Of a stretch of 64,000 nt of DNA, positions 52,178-61,009 are shown in pieces (position 1 is the first letter of the stretch; each line of letters starts with the position of its first letter). Made by a program: the position numbers and the translations under genes. The notes beneath the pieces are model-generated. The model was not told where the DNA came from and searched no databases. It saw nothing but the letters and a program-made list of their open reading frames with translations. Source of the DNA: Rhodobacter sp. (lineage in GTDB: Bacteria; Pseudomonadota; Alphaproteobacteria; Rhodobacterales; Rhodobacteraceae). The stretch is from NCBI GenBank assembly GCA_030065095.1, contig JASJDP010000009.1:1-64000 (forward strand), given 5' to 3'.

Positions 52178-53167
52178 TCATGCCCGTTGCGCCAGCCTGC
52201 CGGACACCCGGACCAGGGTCAGCCAAAGCGCCGTGCCCGGCGCGGCCGCCACGCCCCCGGGCCGGGTCCACGGGACATCCACCTGCTGGCCCGCAATGTC
52301 GATCCTGCAGCAACCGTCCGGCGCGCCGGCATCGGCCAGCGTGGCCTCCAGCGTCAGGGCCGCGTTGCTGTCCCCCGGCGGCCGCGTGCTGATCACATAG
52401 GCATCGCCCAGCGGGATGGCCCAGGTCTCGCCCACGACACCACGGCCCGGCACCTGCACGCGGTGCGGGCCGAGGGCGATCTCCACCGTGCCGGACGCGG
52501 CCGCCACGACCTGCCCCAAGAGCTGCGGCGCAGCGCCGGACCAGCCGGTCAGCCGTCCCTCTTCGATGCCCAGCGTCCGGTCGGCAAGAAAGCCGATTTC
52601 GTTGCGCGAATGCGTGACATACAGCGCCGGCACACCGAAGCCCGCGACGGCGCGGGCGATCCACGGCATCAGATCTGCCTTTCGCGCCCGGTCCAAACCG
52701 GTCAGCGGCTCGTCCATCAGCAGGATGCGGGGACGGCAGGCCAAGGCCCGCCCCAGGGCGACCCGCCGGGCTTCGCCGCCCGACAGGCGCTCGGGGCTGC
52801 GCGGCAAGAGCGCCGAGAGGTCCAGCGCGTCGATCACGGCCTCCACATCCGTCTTCGAAGCACCGCGCCGGCGGGCGCCAAAGTCGAGATTCTGCGCCAC
52901 CGTGAGATGCGGGAAAAGGCGGGCGTCCTGGAACACATACCCCACCCCGCGGGCCACGGGCGGCCTGCCGGTCCAGTCCTCGCCCGCGAAGGTCACCGAA
53001 CGTTCGGCTGCCGGTTCCAGACCCGCAATGGCACGCAGAAGCGTGGTTTTGCCGCTGCCGCTGGGTCCGGAAAGCGCGGTGATGCCGGTCGCGGGTATGT
53101 CGGCCCGGGCTTCCAGCGCAAAGCCGGAAAACCTGGCCGCGATGTCAAAGCTCAGCCCCTCAGACAC
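52178..53167 (-). CDS. modC: Molybdate ABC transporter ATPase ModC
   Basis: ATPase of the molybdate importer, 329 aa: Walker A GPSGSGKTT, Q-loop FQDARLFPHL, signature LSGGEARRVALGRAL, Walker B ILLMDEPLTGLD, switch VTHSRNE. The C-terminal part (about 225-329) is a MOP-type domain (VAAASGTVEIALG). Overlaps modB by 8 bases; last gene of modABC. Confidence 0.92.
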   Translation of the reverse strand: MSEGLSFDIAARFSGFALEARADIPATGITALSGPSGSGKTTLLRAIAGLEPAAERSVTFAGEDWTGRPPVARGVGYVFQDARLFPHLTVAQNLDFGARRRGASKTDVEAVIDALDLSALLPRSPERLSGGEARRVALGRALACRPRILLMDEPLTGLDRARKADLMPWIARAVAGFGVPALYVTHSRNEIGFLADRTLGIEEGRLTGWSGAAPQLLGQVVAAASGTVEIALGPHRVQVPGRGVVGETWAIPLGDAYVISTRPPGDSNAALTLEATLADAGAPDGCCRIDIAGQQVDVPWTRPGGVAAAPGTALWLTLVRVSGRLAQRA

Positions 53168-53831
53168 CGGTCCGCATGCCCCGCTGGTTCATCAGATAGA
53201 CGATGCTGAGCACCGCGAAGGAAAACACCAAGAGCCCGCCCGACAGCCAATGCGCGGTGGCATAGTCGAGCGTCTCGACGGCGGAATAGATCTCGATCGA
53301 GATCACCCGCGTCCGGCCCGGGATATTGCCGCCGACCATCAGCACGACGCCGAACTCGCCCATCGTGTGGGCAAAGCTCAGCACGGCGGCGGTCAGAACG
53401 CCGCGGCGGCTGAGCGGCAGGGCAATGGTTCGGAACGCATCCCAGCGGCTGGCGCCCAGCGTCGCGGCGGCCTCCATCATACCCTGCCCCACGGATTGGA
53501 ACGCGGTCTGCAGGGGTTGCACGGCAAAGGGCAGCGAATAGAAGATCGAGGCGATGACGAGGCCCGAAAACGAGAATGTCAGCGCCTCGCCGGTCACCCG
53601 CACCCAGGCTCCGCCGAGCGTGCTTTCGGGACTCATCAGGATCAGCAGGTAAAAGCCCAGAACCGTCGGCGGCAGTACCAGCGGCAGCGCGGTCAATGCC
53701 TCGATTGCAGGCCGGATGCGCGCACGCGTGTTGGCCAGCCACCAGGCGATGGGCATCGAGATCACCAGCAGGATCAGCGTGGTCAGCCCCGCGAGTTTCA
53801 GCGTCAGCAGGATCGGGTCCCAAAGGCTCAT
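53160..53831 (-). CDS. modB: Molybdate ABC transporter permease ModB
   Basis: Permease, 223 aa with five to six helices. N-terminal LTLKLAGLTTLILLVISMPI; EAA loop MEAAATLGASRWDAFRTIAL; GEFGVVLMVGGNIPG is characteristic of ModB. Starts inside the modA stop (4-base overlap). Confidence 0.94.
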   Translation of the reverse strand: MSLWDPILLTLKLAGLTTLILLVISMPIAWWLANTRARIRPAIEALTALPLVLPPTVLGFYLLILMSPESTLGGAWVRVTGEALTFSFSGLVIASIFYSLPFAVQPLQTAFQSVGQGMMEAAATLGASRWDAFRTIALPLSRRGVLTAAVLSFAHTMGEFGVVLMVGGNIPGRTRVISIEIYSAVETLDYATAHWLSGGLLVFSFAVLSIVYLMNQRGMRTGV

Positions 53832-54577
53832 TCGGACACCCCGAACCCGGCGTCGCGGATGATGGCGCGGGCGGGCTCGCTCCCGAGAAAGGCGAAGAAC
53901 CCTCGTGCGGCGGGATTGTCTGCGCCGCGCCGCAGCAGGACGGCATCCTGCCGAATCGGCGCGTGGCGGCCCGCCGGAACGGGGATCACCGTGAAATCGC
54001 CGCGCAGGTCTCCGGCCTGCGGCAGCGCCACCAGCCCCGCCGGCGCATTGCCGGTCGCCAGGAAGGCCAGCGCCTGGCCGACGCTTTCCCCCAGCACGAC
54101 GTTTTCAGCCCAGTTGCCGCCACGCACCGCCAGCAGTACTTCGCGCGCGGCCAGCCCGTAGGGCGCGACCGCCGGATCGGCCAGGGCCAGACGGCGCGAC
54201 GGATCGGCAAGATAGGCGTCGATGGATGTCTGCCGCCCCGCCCCGCGCAGAACCAGCGCCAAACGCCCCTCGGCATAGCTGGTCCGGCCCTCCGGCGCGA
54301 CCCGGCCGTCTGCCTCCAGCCGTTCCGGCCGGGCCGTATCGGCGGCCAGAAACAAGTCGAACGGCGCACCCGAGACAATCTGGGCGTATAGCTTGCCCGT
54401 CGACCCGTGGACCAGCGACACCTCGTGGCCGGTCTCCCGCGTGAACGCCTCGGCCAGCCGTTCGGCCGTGGTCAGGAAATTCGCTGCCACCGCCACGGTT
54501 GCCTGGCCCGCCTGCGCGGCGAATCCCAGCCACAGCGCGGCCGACAGGGCAACCATCACACGGGCAAGGCGTCTCAT
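53828..54577 (-). CDS. modA: Molybdate-binding protein ModA
   Basis: Periplasmic molybdate/tungstate-binding protein, 249 aa with a signal peptide (residues 1-23, ending AAQAG-QAT). Oxyanion-site Ser residues are in VHGSTGKLYAQI, with GAPFDLFLAADTARPERL and SVGQALAFLATGNAPAGLVA downstream. ATG 54577 has GGAGTG upstream. First gene of modABC; no ModE or Mo-box identified. Confidence 0.93.
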   Translation of the reverse strand: MRRLARVMVALSAALWLGFAAQAGQATVAVAANFLTTAERLAEAFTRETGHEVSLVHGSTGKLYAQIVSGAPFDLFLAADTARPERLEADGRVAPEGRTSYAEGRLALVLRGAGRQTSIDAYLADPSRRLALADPAVAPYGLAAREVLLAVRGGNWAENVVLGESVGQALAFLATGNAPAGLVALPQAGDLRGDFTVIPVPAGRHAPIRQDAVLLRRGADNPAARGFFAFLGSEPARAIIRDAGFGVSE

Positions 54578-54656
54578 CTCAGGCACTCCGCTCCATCCGG
54601 CGAATAGGCCGGGCGCTCGGCGGAAATGCAAGGAGGGAAATCCCGCACCGCACCGC

Positions 54657-56186
54657 CTATTCTCCCGGCGGTGCCCCGCCTTCTGCCTTGCGCCTGGCGA
54701 TGAACGCGTCGATCTCCGCCAGCCGTTCGGCGTGGGCGGGCGGGCGTTCATAGGCCGCCAGCCGGGTCTGCCAGATGTCCGTGGCGCGCTCGTCCGCACG
54801 GCGCGCGCCGGCATCCGTCCACTGGCCGAAATTCGACCAATCCGCCGCGAGCGGTTCGTAGAACGCCGTGTGAAAACGGTTCATCGTATGGTCCGCGGCA
54901 AAGAAATGCCCGCCGGGCTGCACTTCGGCGATGGCGGCAAAGGCCATCTCTGCCTCGTCGGCCGCGGTCGGGCTGCACAGTTCGGCGAAGATCTGAACCA
55001 TCTCCATGTCGAGGATCAGCTTTTCATAGGAATGCGTCAGCCCGCCCTCCAGCCAGCCGGCCGAGTGGATGATCATGTTGGCGCCCGCCAGCACCGCGGC
55101 CCAGGCCGATATCGCGGTTTCCTGCGCGGCTTGCGCATCGGCGACATTGGCGGCGGTCCCGGCAGACGACCGCCACGGCAGGCCGATATGGCGCGCAAGC
55201 TGGCCGGAGCCCAGCGTCGCCTTGATATGTTCGGGCGTGCCGAAGGCCGGCGCACCGGATTTCATGTCGACGTTCGAGGCAAAGTTGCCATACATCACCG
55301 GCGCGCCGGGCCTGGCAAGCTGTGCCAGCGTGATCCCCGCCAACGCCTCGGCGTGCTGCAGGCTGAGCGCTCCCGCCACGGTCACCGGCGCCATGGCGCC
55401 CAGGAGGCAGAAGGGCGTGACCACCAGAACCTGGCTGTGGCGCGCGAAATCGAGCAGGCCCTGCGCCATGGGCCGGTCGATCTGGCGCGGACTGTTGGTG
55501 TTGATTACCGTTTTCGTACAGAGGGTTGTGGCAAATTCTTCATGCGACAGGCCGCGGTAGATCCGCAGCATCTCGAATCCGTCGAGCGTCTGCCCCTGAC
55601 CACGGGCGAACAGAAACGGGATCTTGTCGGTCAGCAGCAGCTGGTGGCGCATGGTGGCATAGTGCCGGACCGGCGCGGGCACATCCTGCGGTTCGACCAC
55701 CGCATTCTGCATATGCATGACGTCGAATCCCGCCGTCAGCGTGGTCAGCTCCTCGAAATCCCGAAACGATCCGGGCCGGCGCCCGCGCAGCCGGTCGGTG
55801 GCATTGGGACAGCCCGCGCCGGGGAGGAAGACCAGCGCGCCGGGCCCGAACCAGACATCGTCTGCGCGCCGGCCGCCGCGGATGGTAAACTCGGCCGGGG
55901 CCGTTCTGACCGCCGCCTCGACGATATCCGCCCCGAGCCGCACGATTTCCGCATCGTCGTCGACCAGCGCGCCGGCGGCGCGGAACACCGCGCGCGCCTC
56001 GGGCAGCAGAACCTTCAGCCCCAGTTCCTGCAGCACCCGCAACGCATTGGCGTGCAGCGCGGCCACTTCGTCGTCGGAAAAGACGGTTTGCGGTGTGAAC
56101 GGATTGCGCAGATTGCGGTACTCGGGCCTGCGCACCGGCACGTCCTGCAGCGCCGTTCGTGCCCGCCTGCCCCGCCGTTCCGCCAT
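54657..56186 (-). CDS. Trimethylamine methyltransferase (MttB) family protein, no pyrrolysine
   Basis: Corrinoid-dependent methyltransferase fold, 509 aa. The archaeal TMA enzyme needs an in-frame amber pyrrolysine; here the frame is uninterrupted, so it belongs to the non-Pyl MttB superfamily whose members demethylate glycine betaine, carnitine, proline betaine and similar. Recognisable stretches: FTPQTVFSDDEVAALHANAL, GCPNATD, and WLEGGLTHSYEKLILDMEMV near the end. No corrinoid protein gene is beside it. Clusters with acyl-CoA genes of a likely carnitine/butyrobetaine pathway. Confidence 0.82.
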   Translation of the reverse strand: MAERRGRRARTALQDVPVRRPEYRNLRNPFTPQTVFSDDEVAALHANALRVLQELGLKVLLPEARAVFRAAGALVDDDAEIVRLGADIVEAAVRTAPAEFTIRGGRRADDVWFGPGALVFLPGAGCPNATDRLRGRRPGSFRDFEELTTLTAGFDVMHMQNAVVEPQDVPAPVRHYATMRHQLLLTDKIPFLFARGQGQTLDGFEMLRIYRGLSHEEFATTLCTKTVINTNSPRQIDRPMAQGLLDFARHSQVLVVTPFCLLGAMAPVTVAGALSLQHAEALAGITLAQLARPGAPVMYGNFASNVDMKSGAPAFGTPEHIKATLGSGQLARHIGLPWRSSAGTAANVADAQAAQETAISAWAAVLAGANMIIHSAGWLEGGLTHSYEKLILDMEMVQIFAELCSPTAADEAEMAFAAIAEVQPGGHFFAADHTMNRFHTAFYEPLAADWSNFGQWTDAGARRADERATDIWQTRLAAYERPPAHAERLAEIDAFIARRKAEGGAPPGE

Positions 56187-56265
56187 CGCCCGCGTCTCCC
56201 TTCGGGCGCAGGCTTTGCCAGTTCAGCGCGCCGGGCGCGTCTGTTTGCGACATGCCGTGGGGCGT

Positions 56266-57051
56266 CTACCGCCCCTTCCAGACCGGATCGCGCCCCTCGG
56301 CAAAGGCGCGGGCGCCTTCCATCTGGTCTTCGGAGGCGTAAAGCCGGTCGACCGTCTCGAACTGCCGCTTTGTGATCCGGTTCATCGCATCCTGAAACGT
56401 CATATCCTCGACCTCGCGCACGATCTCCTTGATCGCGGCGTAGACCAGCGGTGGACCGGAGGCGAGAAGTTCCGCCATCTTACGCGCCTCGGCCATCAGG
56501 TCGGCCGCCGGGAAGAGACGATTCACCAGACCCCAGCGGGCGGCCTCGTCGGCATCGATCCAGCGCCCGGTGAACAGCATTTCCATGGCAATGTGATAGG
56601 GAATGCGTTTCGGCAGCTTGACGCTGGCGGCATCGGCAACCGTGCCCGAGCGGATTTCCGGCAAGGCAAAGCTGGCATGGTCCGCGGCAAGGATGATATC
56701 GGCGCTCAGCGCCAGTTCCAGCCCGCCGCCGCAGGCAATGCCGTTCACCGCGGCAATCACCGGCTTGTTGAGCCCGCGCAGTTCCTGCAGGCCGCCAAAG
56801 CCGCCGATGCCGTAATCGCCATCCACCGCATCGCCATCGGCCGCCGCCTTCAGATCCCATCCGGCGCAAAAGAACTTTTCACCGCCGCCCGTCAGGACCG
56901 CCACACGCAGATCCGGATCATCGCGGAACCCTGCGAACACCTCGCCCATTCGGCGACTGGTGACCAGATCGATGGCATTCGCCTTGGGCCGGTCGAGCAC
57001 GACCTCAAGAACATGCCCGTTGACTGTTGTTTTGACGGGGTTTTCACGCAT
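56266..57051 (-). CDS. caiD: Crotonobetainyl-CoA hydratase-like (CaiD) enoyl-CoA hydratase
   Basis: Crotonase-fold hydratase, 261 aa. Oxyanion-hole segments FFCAGWDLKAAADGDA and NGIACGGGLELALSADIILA; ALPEIRSGTVADAASVKLPK follows. Best fit from memory is CaiD, which interconverts crotonobetainyl-CoA and carnitinyl-CoA. Overlaps the acyl-CoA synthetase by 8 bases, indicating a shared operon. Confidence 0.83.
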   Translation of the reverse strand: MRENPVKTTVNGHVLEVVLDRPKANAIDLVTSRRMGEVFAGFRDDPDLRVAVLTGGGEKFFCAGWDLKAAADGDAVDGDYGIGGFGGLQELRGLNKPVIAAVNGIACGGGLELALSADIILAADHASFALPEIRSGTVADAASVKLPKRIPYHIAMEMLFTGRWIDADEAARWGLVNRLFPAADLMAEARKMAELLASGPPLVYAAIKEIVREVEDMTFQDAMNRITKRQFETVDRLYASEDQMEGARAFAEGRDPVWKGR

Positions 57052-59068
57052 CGCGCTCTCCGATCCGGATCAGCACGTCGGCGGCCACCGCGGCCCGGTC
57101 GGTGCAGATCAGCGGGTTGATTTCGACCTCTTCGACCAACGATCGGTTGGCCGCGACATACCTCTGCACGGCCAGTACGGTGCGCACAATGGCATCGATG
57201 TCGGCGGCGGGTGCTCCGCGAAAGCCTTGCAGCAGCGGCGCGATGCGCAAGCCGGCAAGGGCCGCGCGGATGTCGGCCTCGGCCGCGGGCAGCAGAAGCG
57301 AGCGGGCGTCCGCCAACAGCTCCGTCAGCGTTCCCCCTGCACCGATGGTCAGCACATAGCCATGAGCCGGGTCCAGCAGCACCCCGATCAACAGCTCGGC
57401 CACGCCGCCGGTGACCATTTCCTCGATCAGCCAAGGTCCGTCCGGCATGGCCGACGCCGCCTCGGCCACGGCCGCAGGCGAGGCAAGGTTCAGGGCGACG
57501 CCGCCGACATCGGTCTTGTGCGCCACGCCGTCGATCTTCAGAACCACCGGCGGGGCCAGGTCCTGCGCCGCCAGGGCCAGCGCGCCCCGGTCCATGCAAC
57601 GGCATGCCTGCGGGACGGCGACGCCGAACCCGGCAAGCGCCGCCTTGCCCTCGGCTTCCGCCAGCAGCCGCACGTTGCGCGGCGGAGTGGCCAGTAGCAG
57701 CGGCTCTTGCGGGTCCGGCGCCCGGCCCAGAAATGCCGCCGCCTCGATCGCGGCCAGTGCATCGTCCAGCCCCGCCATAGCGGCGATGCCAAGGCCGGTC
57801 AGCCGTTCCGCCGTCGCCTCGGGCAGCGTGTCCGGAAGGGTCGAGACGATGGCCATCGGCCGTCCAGAGGCCGCGGCGGCGGCGTGCGTTGCGGCAATCA
57901 CCGGCTCCCAGTCGGCGTCCGAACAGCGGTCGGCCCGCGGGAAATCCGCAATCACGGCGCCGATCGCCCTATCGCCCTGCATCATCGCAGCGAACGTCTC
58001 TGACATCCTGTCCGCATCGGCCCAGATATAGGTGTGATAATCCAGCGGGTTGGCCAGGGCCACTTTCGGCCCGAGCGCCGCGCGCAGGGCGTCGCGCTGC
58101 CGCGCCTCCAATGCCGGAAAGACCAGATCGCGCCCCGCAGCGCCGTCGGCCATCAGGCTCGCCTCTCCGCCGGAACAGGACATCGAGGCGATTCGGTTCG
58201 ACCCGAGCGGCCCGGTGACATGCAACAGCTTGAGCGTCTCCAGAAGCTCGGACAGCGACCGGACCTGGGCGATGGCCAGCCGCCGGAACAGCGCATCCGC
58301 CCCGGCGCCGCTGCCCGCCAGCGAGGCCGTGTGCGAGACCGCGGCCGCCCGCGCCTGTTCGGACCGCCCGGCCTTCAGCGCCACGACAGGCTTGCCGAGG
58401 CCCTGTGCGGCCGCCGCCAGGGCCTCGAACCCGCGCAGATCGCCGATGCCCTCGATATGAAGACCCAGCGCGGTAACCCGCGGATCGTCCAGCACGGCCC
58501 GCCCCAGATCGGCCAGCCCGACCTGCGCCTGGTTTCCGGCAGTGACCACATAGGCCAGCGGCAGGCCCCGGCGTTGCATGGTCAGGTTGATCGCGATGTT
58601 CGAGCTTTGCGTGATAATGGCCACACCGGTTTCCACCCGCCTGCCGCCCTGCTGGTCGGGCCACAGCGCCGCGCCGTCGAGGTAGTTCAGAAATCCGTAA
58701 CAGTTCGGTCCGATCAGCGGCATGGGACCCGCGGCCTCCAGCAGCCGCGCCTGCAGCAGGCCGCCGTCGCCCAATTCGGCCTCTGCCTCACGAAACCCGC
58801 TGGCATAGGCCACCGCGCCGCCCGCCCTTATGGCGGCAAGCCCGGCCACGATGCCGAGTGTCGCCGCCCGGTTCACGCCCACAAAGGCTGCATCGGGGGC
58901 GTGGGGAAGCTCGGCGACCGCGCCGAAATCGCCCTTCGTCGGGTGCACATGCCAGACCGGCCCCTCGAATCCGATCTTCGCACAGTTCTCGATCAGATAG
59001 CGCGCCTCCGCCCCGCCGCCGATGCAGGCGATGGACCGCGGCCGCAGAAGTCTCGATAGGTCTCGCAT
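57044..59068 (-). CDS. NDP-forming acyl-CoA synthetase family protein
   Basis: Fused alpha/beta acyl-CoA synthetase (ADP-forming type), 674 aa. N-terminal CoA-binding Rossmann domain (LLRPRSIACIGGGAEARYLI), middle ligase-CoA domain (LIGPNCYGFLNYLDGAALWP; VSHTASLAGSGAGADALFRR), and C-terminal ATP-grasp domain (VVLKIDGVAHKTDVGGVALN; GPWLIEEMVTGGVAELLIGV). Likely activates betaine carboxylates to CoA esters for the adjacent CaiD. ATG 59068 preferred over GTG 59071. Confidence 0.87.
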   Translation of the reverse strand: MRDLSRLLRPRSIACIGGGAEARYLIENCAKIGFEGPVWHVHPTKGDFGAVAELPHAPDAAFVGVNRAATLGIVAGLAAIRAGGAVAYASGFREAEAELGDGGLLQARLLEAAGPMPLIGPNCYGFLNYLDGAALWPDQQGGRRVETGVAIITQSSNIAINLTMQRRGLPLAYVVTAGNQAQVGLADLGRAVLDDPRVTALGLHIEGIGDLRGFEALAAAAQGLGKPVVALKAGRSEQARAAAVSHTASLAGSGAGADALFRRLAIAQVRSLSELLETLKLLHVTGPLGSNRIASMSCSGGEASLMADGAAGRDLVFPALEARQRDALRAALGPKVALANPLDYHTYIWADADRMSETFAAMMQGDRAIGAVIADFPRADRCSDADWEPVIAATHAAAAASGRPMAIVSTLPDTLPEATAERLTGLGIAAMAGLDDALAAIEAAAFLGRAPDPQEPLLLATPPRNVRLLAEAEGKAALAGFGVAVPQACRCMDRGALALAAQDLAPPVVLKIDGVAHKTDVGGVALNLASPAAVAEAASAMPDGPWLIEEMVTGGVAELLIGVLLDPAHGYVLTIGAGGTLTELLADARSLLLPAAEADIRAALAGLRIAPLLQGFRGAPAADIDAIVRTVLAVQRYVAANRSLVEEVEINPLICTDRAAVAADVLIRIGERDA

Positions 59069-59151
59069 CACAAAAGCACTCGGCTGACAGAACTAGGAAA
59101 ATGAGGTAATCTTGGAAGTGAGTTCAAGCGGTGGGGCGTTGATCGTAAAAA

Positions 59152-59424
59152 ATGAAACATCGCTTTTTGATCACCGCGATCATGGTCGTGGTCTGTACCA
59201 GCCCTGCCGGAGCGGATGGTCCGTACTGTCCGGAAATTGGGACTTACGAGGCAGCCGTTGAGCACTGCAAAACTAGTCCAAATCATAACTGGCCCAATTG
59301 TGGTCAGCACGACCGAGACAACGATGGCAGACCTTGCGAATGCAATCCTGGCGGCCCAGAAGCCGACTCGGAGGCTTGCAAAGCTCGCAACGACGGGTCG
59401 CAAAGTTCGCAACAAGAAGACTAG
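59152..59424 (+). CDS. Small secreted excalibur-type protein
   Basis: 90 aa, function unknown. Signal peptide at about 1-22 (FLITAIMVVVCTSPAGA). The mature part has six Cys and the metal-binding-like DRDNDGRPCECNPGG, resembling excalibur calcium-binding motifs, and ends in an acidic QQED tail. Weak Shine-Dalgarno. Codon use is less GC-biased than neighbours, which may mean recent acquisition. Convergent with the dehydrogenase, overlapping by 4 bases. Confidence 0.55.
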   Translation: MKHRFLITAIMVVVCTSPAGADGPYCPEIGTYEAAVEHCKTSPNHNWPNCGQHDRDNDGRPCECNPGGPEADSEACKARNDGSQSSQQED

Positions 59425-60581
59425 GCCCCCAACGGCCGCAGCAGCTCGCGGCTGATGATGTGGCGCTGAATCTCGCTGGTGCCGTCCCAGATCCGTTCCA
59501 CCCGCGCGTCGCGCCAGAACCGCTCGATCGGGAAATCGTCCATCAGCCCCATGCCTCCGAAGATCTGCAGGGCCGTATCCGTCACCCGCGCCAGCATTTC
59601 CGAGGCATAAAGCTTGGCCGAGGCGATCTCGCGGTTTGCAGGCAGCCCCTGGTCCAGCCGCCAGGCCGCCGCCAGCGTCAGCCAGTCGGCGGCATCGATT
59701 TCGGTGACCATGTCGGCGATCTGGAACGAGACGCCCTGGAATTTGCCGATCTGCTGGCCGAATTGCCGGCGTTCGGCGGCGTAGTCGAGCGCATAGTCAA
59801 AACACCGCCGCGCCCGCCCGACCGACATGGTGGCCACGGTGATCCGTGTTGCATAAAGCCACTCATTCATCACCGCGAACCCGCCATCGACCTCGCCCAG
59901 CACCTGCGCATCCGGCAGCCGGCAATCGGTGAACTCAAGGATGCAGTTCTTGTATCCCCGGTGGCTGACGGACCGGTAGCCGTCCCGCACCGCAAAGCCC
60001 GGTGTGCCGCGGTCCACCAGAAACGCCGTGATCCGCTTTTTCGGTCCCTTCGGCGTTTCGTCCACCCCGGTCGCCACGAAGACGATGAAGAAATCCGCGT
60101 GATCCGCGCCCGAGATGAAATGCTTGGTGCCGTTGACCACCCAGTCGCCGCCCTCGCGCATGGCAGAACATTTCATCCCGCGCACGTCCGATCCCGCCTC
60201 CGGCTCGGTCATCGCCAGCGCATCCATGCGCTCGCCCCGCACCGCGGGCAGCAGATAGCGGTCGCGCTGGTCACCCTTGCAGGCCATCAGGATGTTCTGG
60301 GGCCGCCCGAAGAAATGCGTCAGCGCCATCGATCCGCGCCCCAGTTCACGCTCGACCAGCGCGAATTCCAGATGCGACAGACCGGCGCCGCCGACCTCTT
60401 CGGGGAAGTTGCAGGCATAAAATCCCAGTTCGAGCGTCTTGCGCCTGATGTCCTCGGCCACCTCGCGCGGCACCTCGCCACTACGCTCGACCCGGTCCTC
60501 ATGCGGATAGATCTCGGCCTCGACGAACCGGCGCACCGTCGAAACGATCATTTCCTGTTCCTGGCTCAGCCCGAACTGCAT
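59421..60581 (-). CDS. Acyl-CoA dehydrogenase
   Basis: FAD enzyme, 386 aa, standard length. Motifs: MTEPEAGSDVRGMKC and WVVNGTKHFISGADHADFFI for FAD/substrate binding, AERRQFGQQIGKFQGV, and IFGGMGLMDDFPIERFWRDA with RIWDGTSEIQR at the C-terminus. In this neighbourhood (CaiD, acyl-CoA synthetase) it may interconvert gamma-butyrobetainyl-CoA and crotonobetainyl-CoA. ATG 60581 has GGAGAG upstream; a longer frame is rejected. Confidence 0.9.
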   Translation of the reverse strand: MQFGLSQEQEMIVSTVRRFVEAEIYPHEDRVERSGEVPREVAEDIRRKTLELGFYACNFPEEVGGAGLSHLEFALVERELGRGSMALTHFFGRPQNILMACKGDQRDRYLLPAVRGERMDALAMTEPEAGSDVRGMKCSAMREGGDWVVNGTKHFISGADHADFFIVFVATGVDETPKGPKKRITAFLVDRGTPGFAVRDGYRSVSHRGYKNCILEFTDCRLPDAQVLGEVDGGFAVMNEWLYATRITVATMSVGRARRCFDYALDYAAERRQFGQQIGKFQGVSFQIADMVTEIDAADWLTLAAAWRLDQGLPANREIASAKLYASEMLARVTDTALQIFGGMGLMDDFPIERFWRDARVERIWDGTSEIQRHIISRELLRPLGA

Positions 60582-60806
60582 ATCGCTCTCCACCGCGGCA
60601 CCTGATAACGGCAGGTGAACACGACCCTCCGACCTGGAACAATTCAGAATGCGACAGGGTGGTGACGGCAATCGGCAATCCGCGGCTGAGACCGGGTTCT
60701 TCCACTGCGATCCGACCGTGCGACACATCACAGTACGAGCCACGTCGAATACGTGGTACCAGGGATGCCTGGAACAGGAAGAAATTTGCCGGACCCACGC
60801 TCAACC
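60582..60806. other. Non-coding gap between acyl-CoA dehydrogenase and repeat relative E
   Basis: No convincing gene; sequence includes the dehydrogenase promoter region. An antisense-looking open frame continues through it without a start signal or domain. Confidence 0.45.
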
Positions 60807-60970
60807 GGTCTTGGCTTGACGGGGACGAAGGCCATCGTTGCAGTTTGCGAAACTGCCTGGATCAGCCGTTCCCGCGGGCTGAAAGCCCGCATCGCGCCCG
60901 AACCCGCCCCCCGAGGCCTGGAGGGCGTACTACTTCCAGTCGTCAGAAGTCCGCTCCAGGCCGAAAAACC
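60807..60970. repeat. Divergent relative E of the intergenic repeat
   Basis: Right end GTCCGCTCCAGGCCGAAAAA matches the right end of copy B closely, and left end GGTCTTGGCTTGACGGGGAC resembles the left ends. The interior differs: hairpins GCAGTTT-GCG-AAACTGC (60840-60856) and GCGGGCT-GAA-AGCCCGC (60874-60890). Probably a related non-autonomous element with another core. Confidence 0.5.
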
Positions 60971-61009
60971 GACCCGGCGGTTCACGCAGAACGCATTGCA
61001 CTTGGAACC

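Noticed and set aside
54657-56186. Pyrrolysine-containing trimethylamine methyltransferase
   Set aside because: The frame has no in-frame amber codon, and no pyl genes are seen.
59216-59455. Alternative 79-aa plus-strand frame overlapping the excalibur-like gene
   Set aside because: No signal peptide or motif; the other frame has a coherent signal peptide and Cys/Asp motif.
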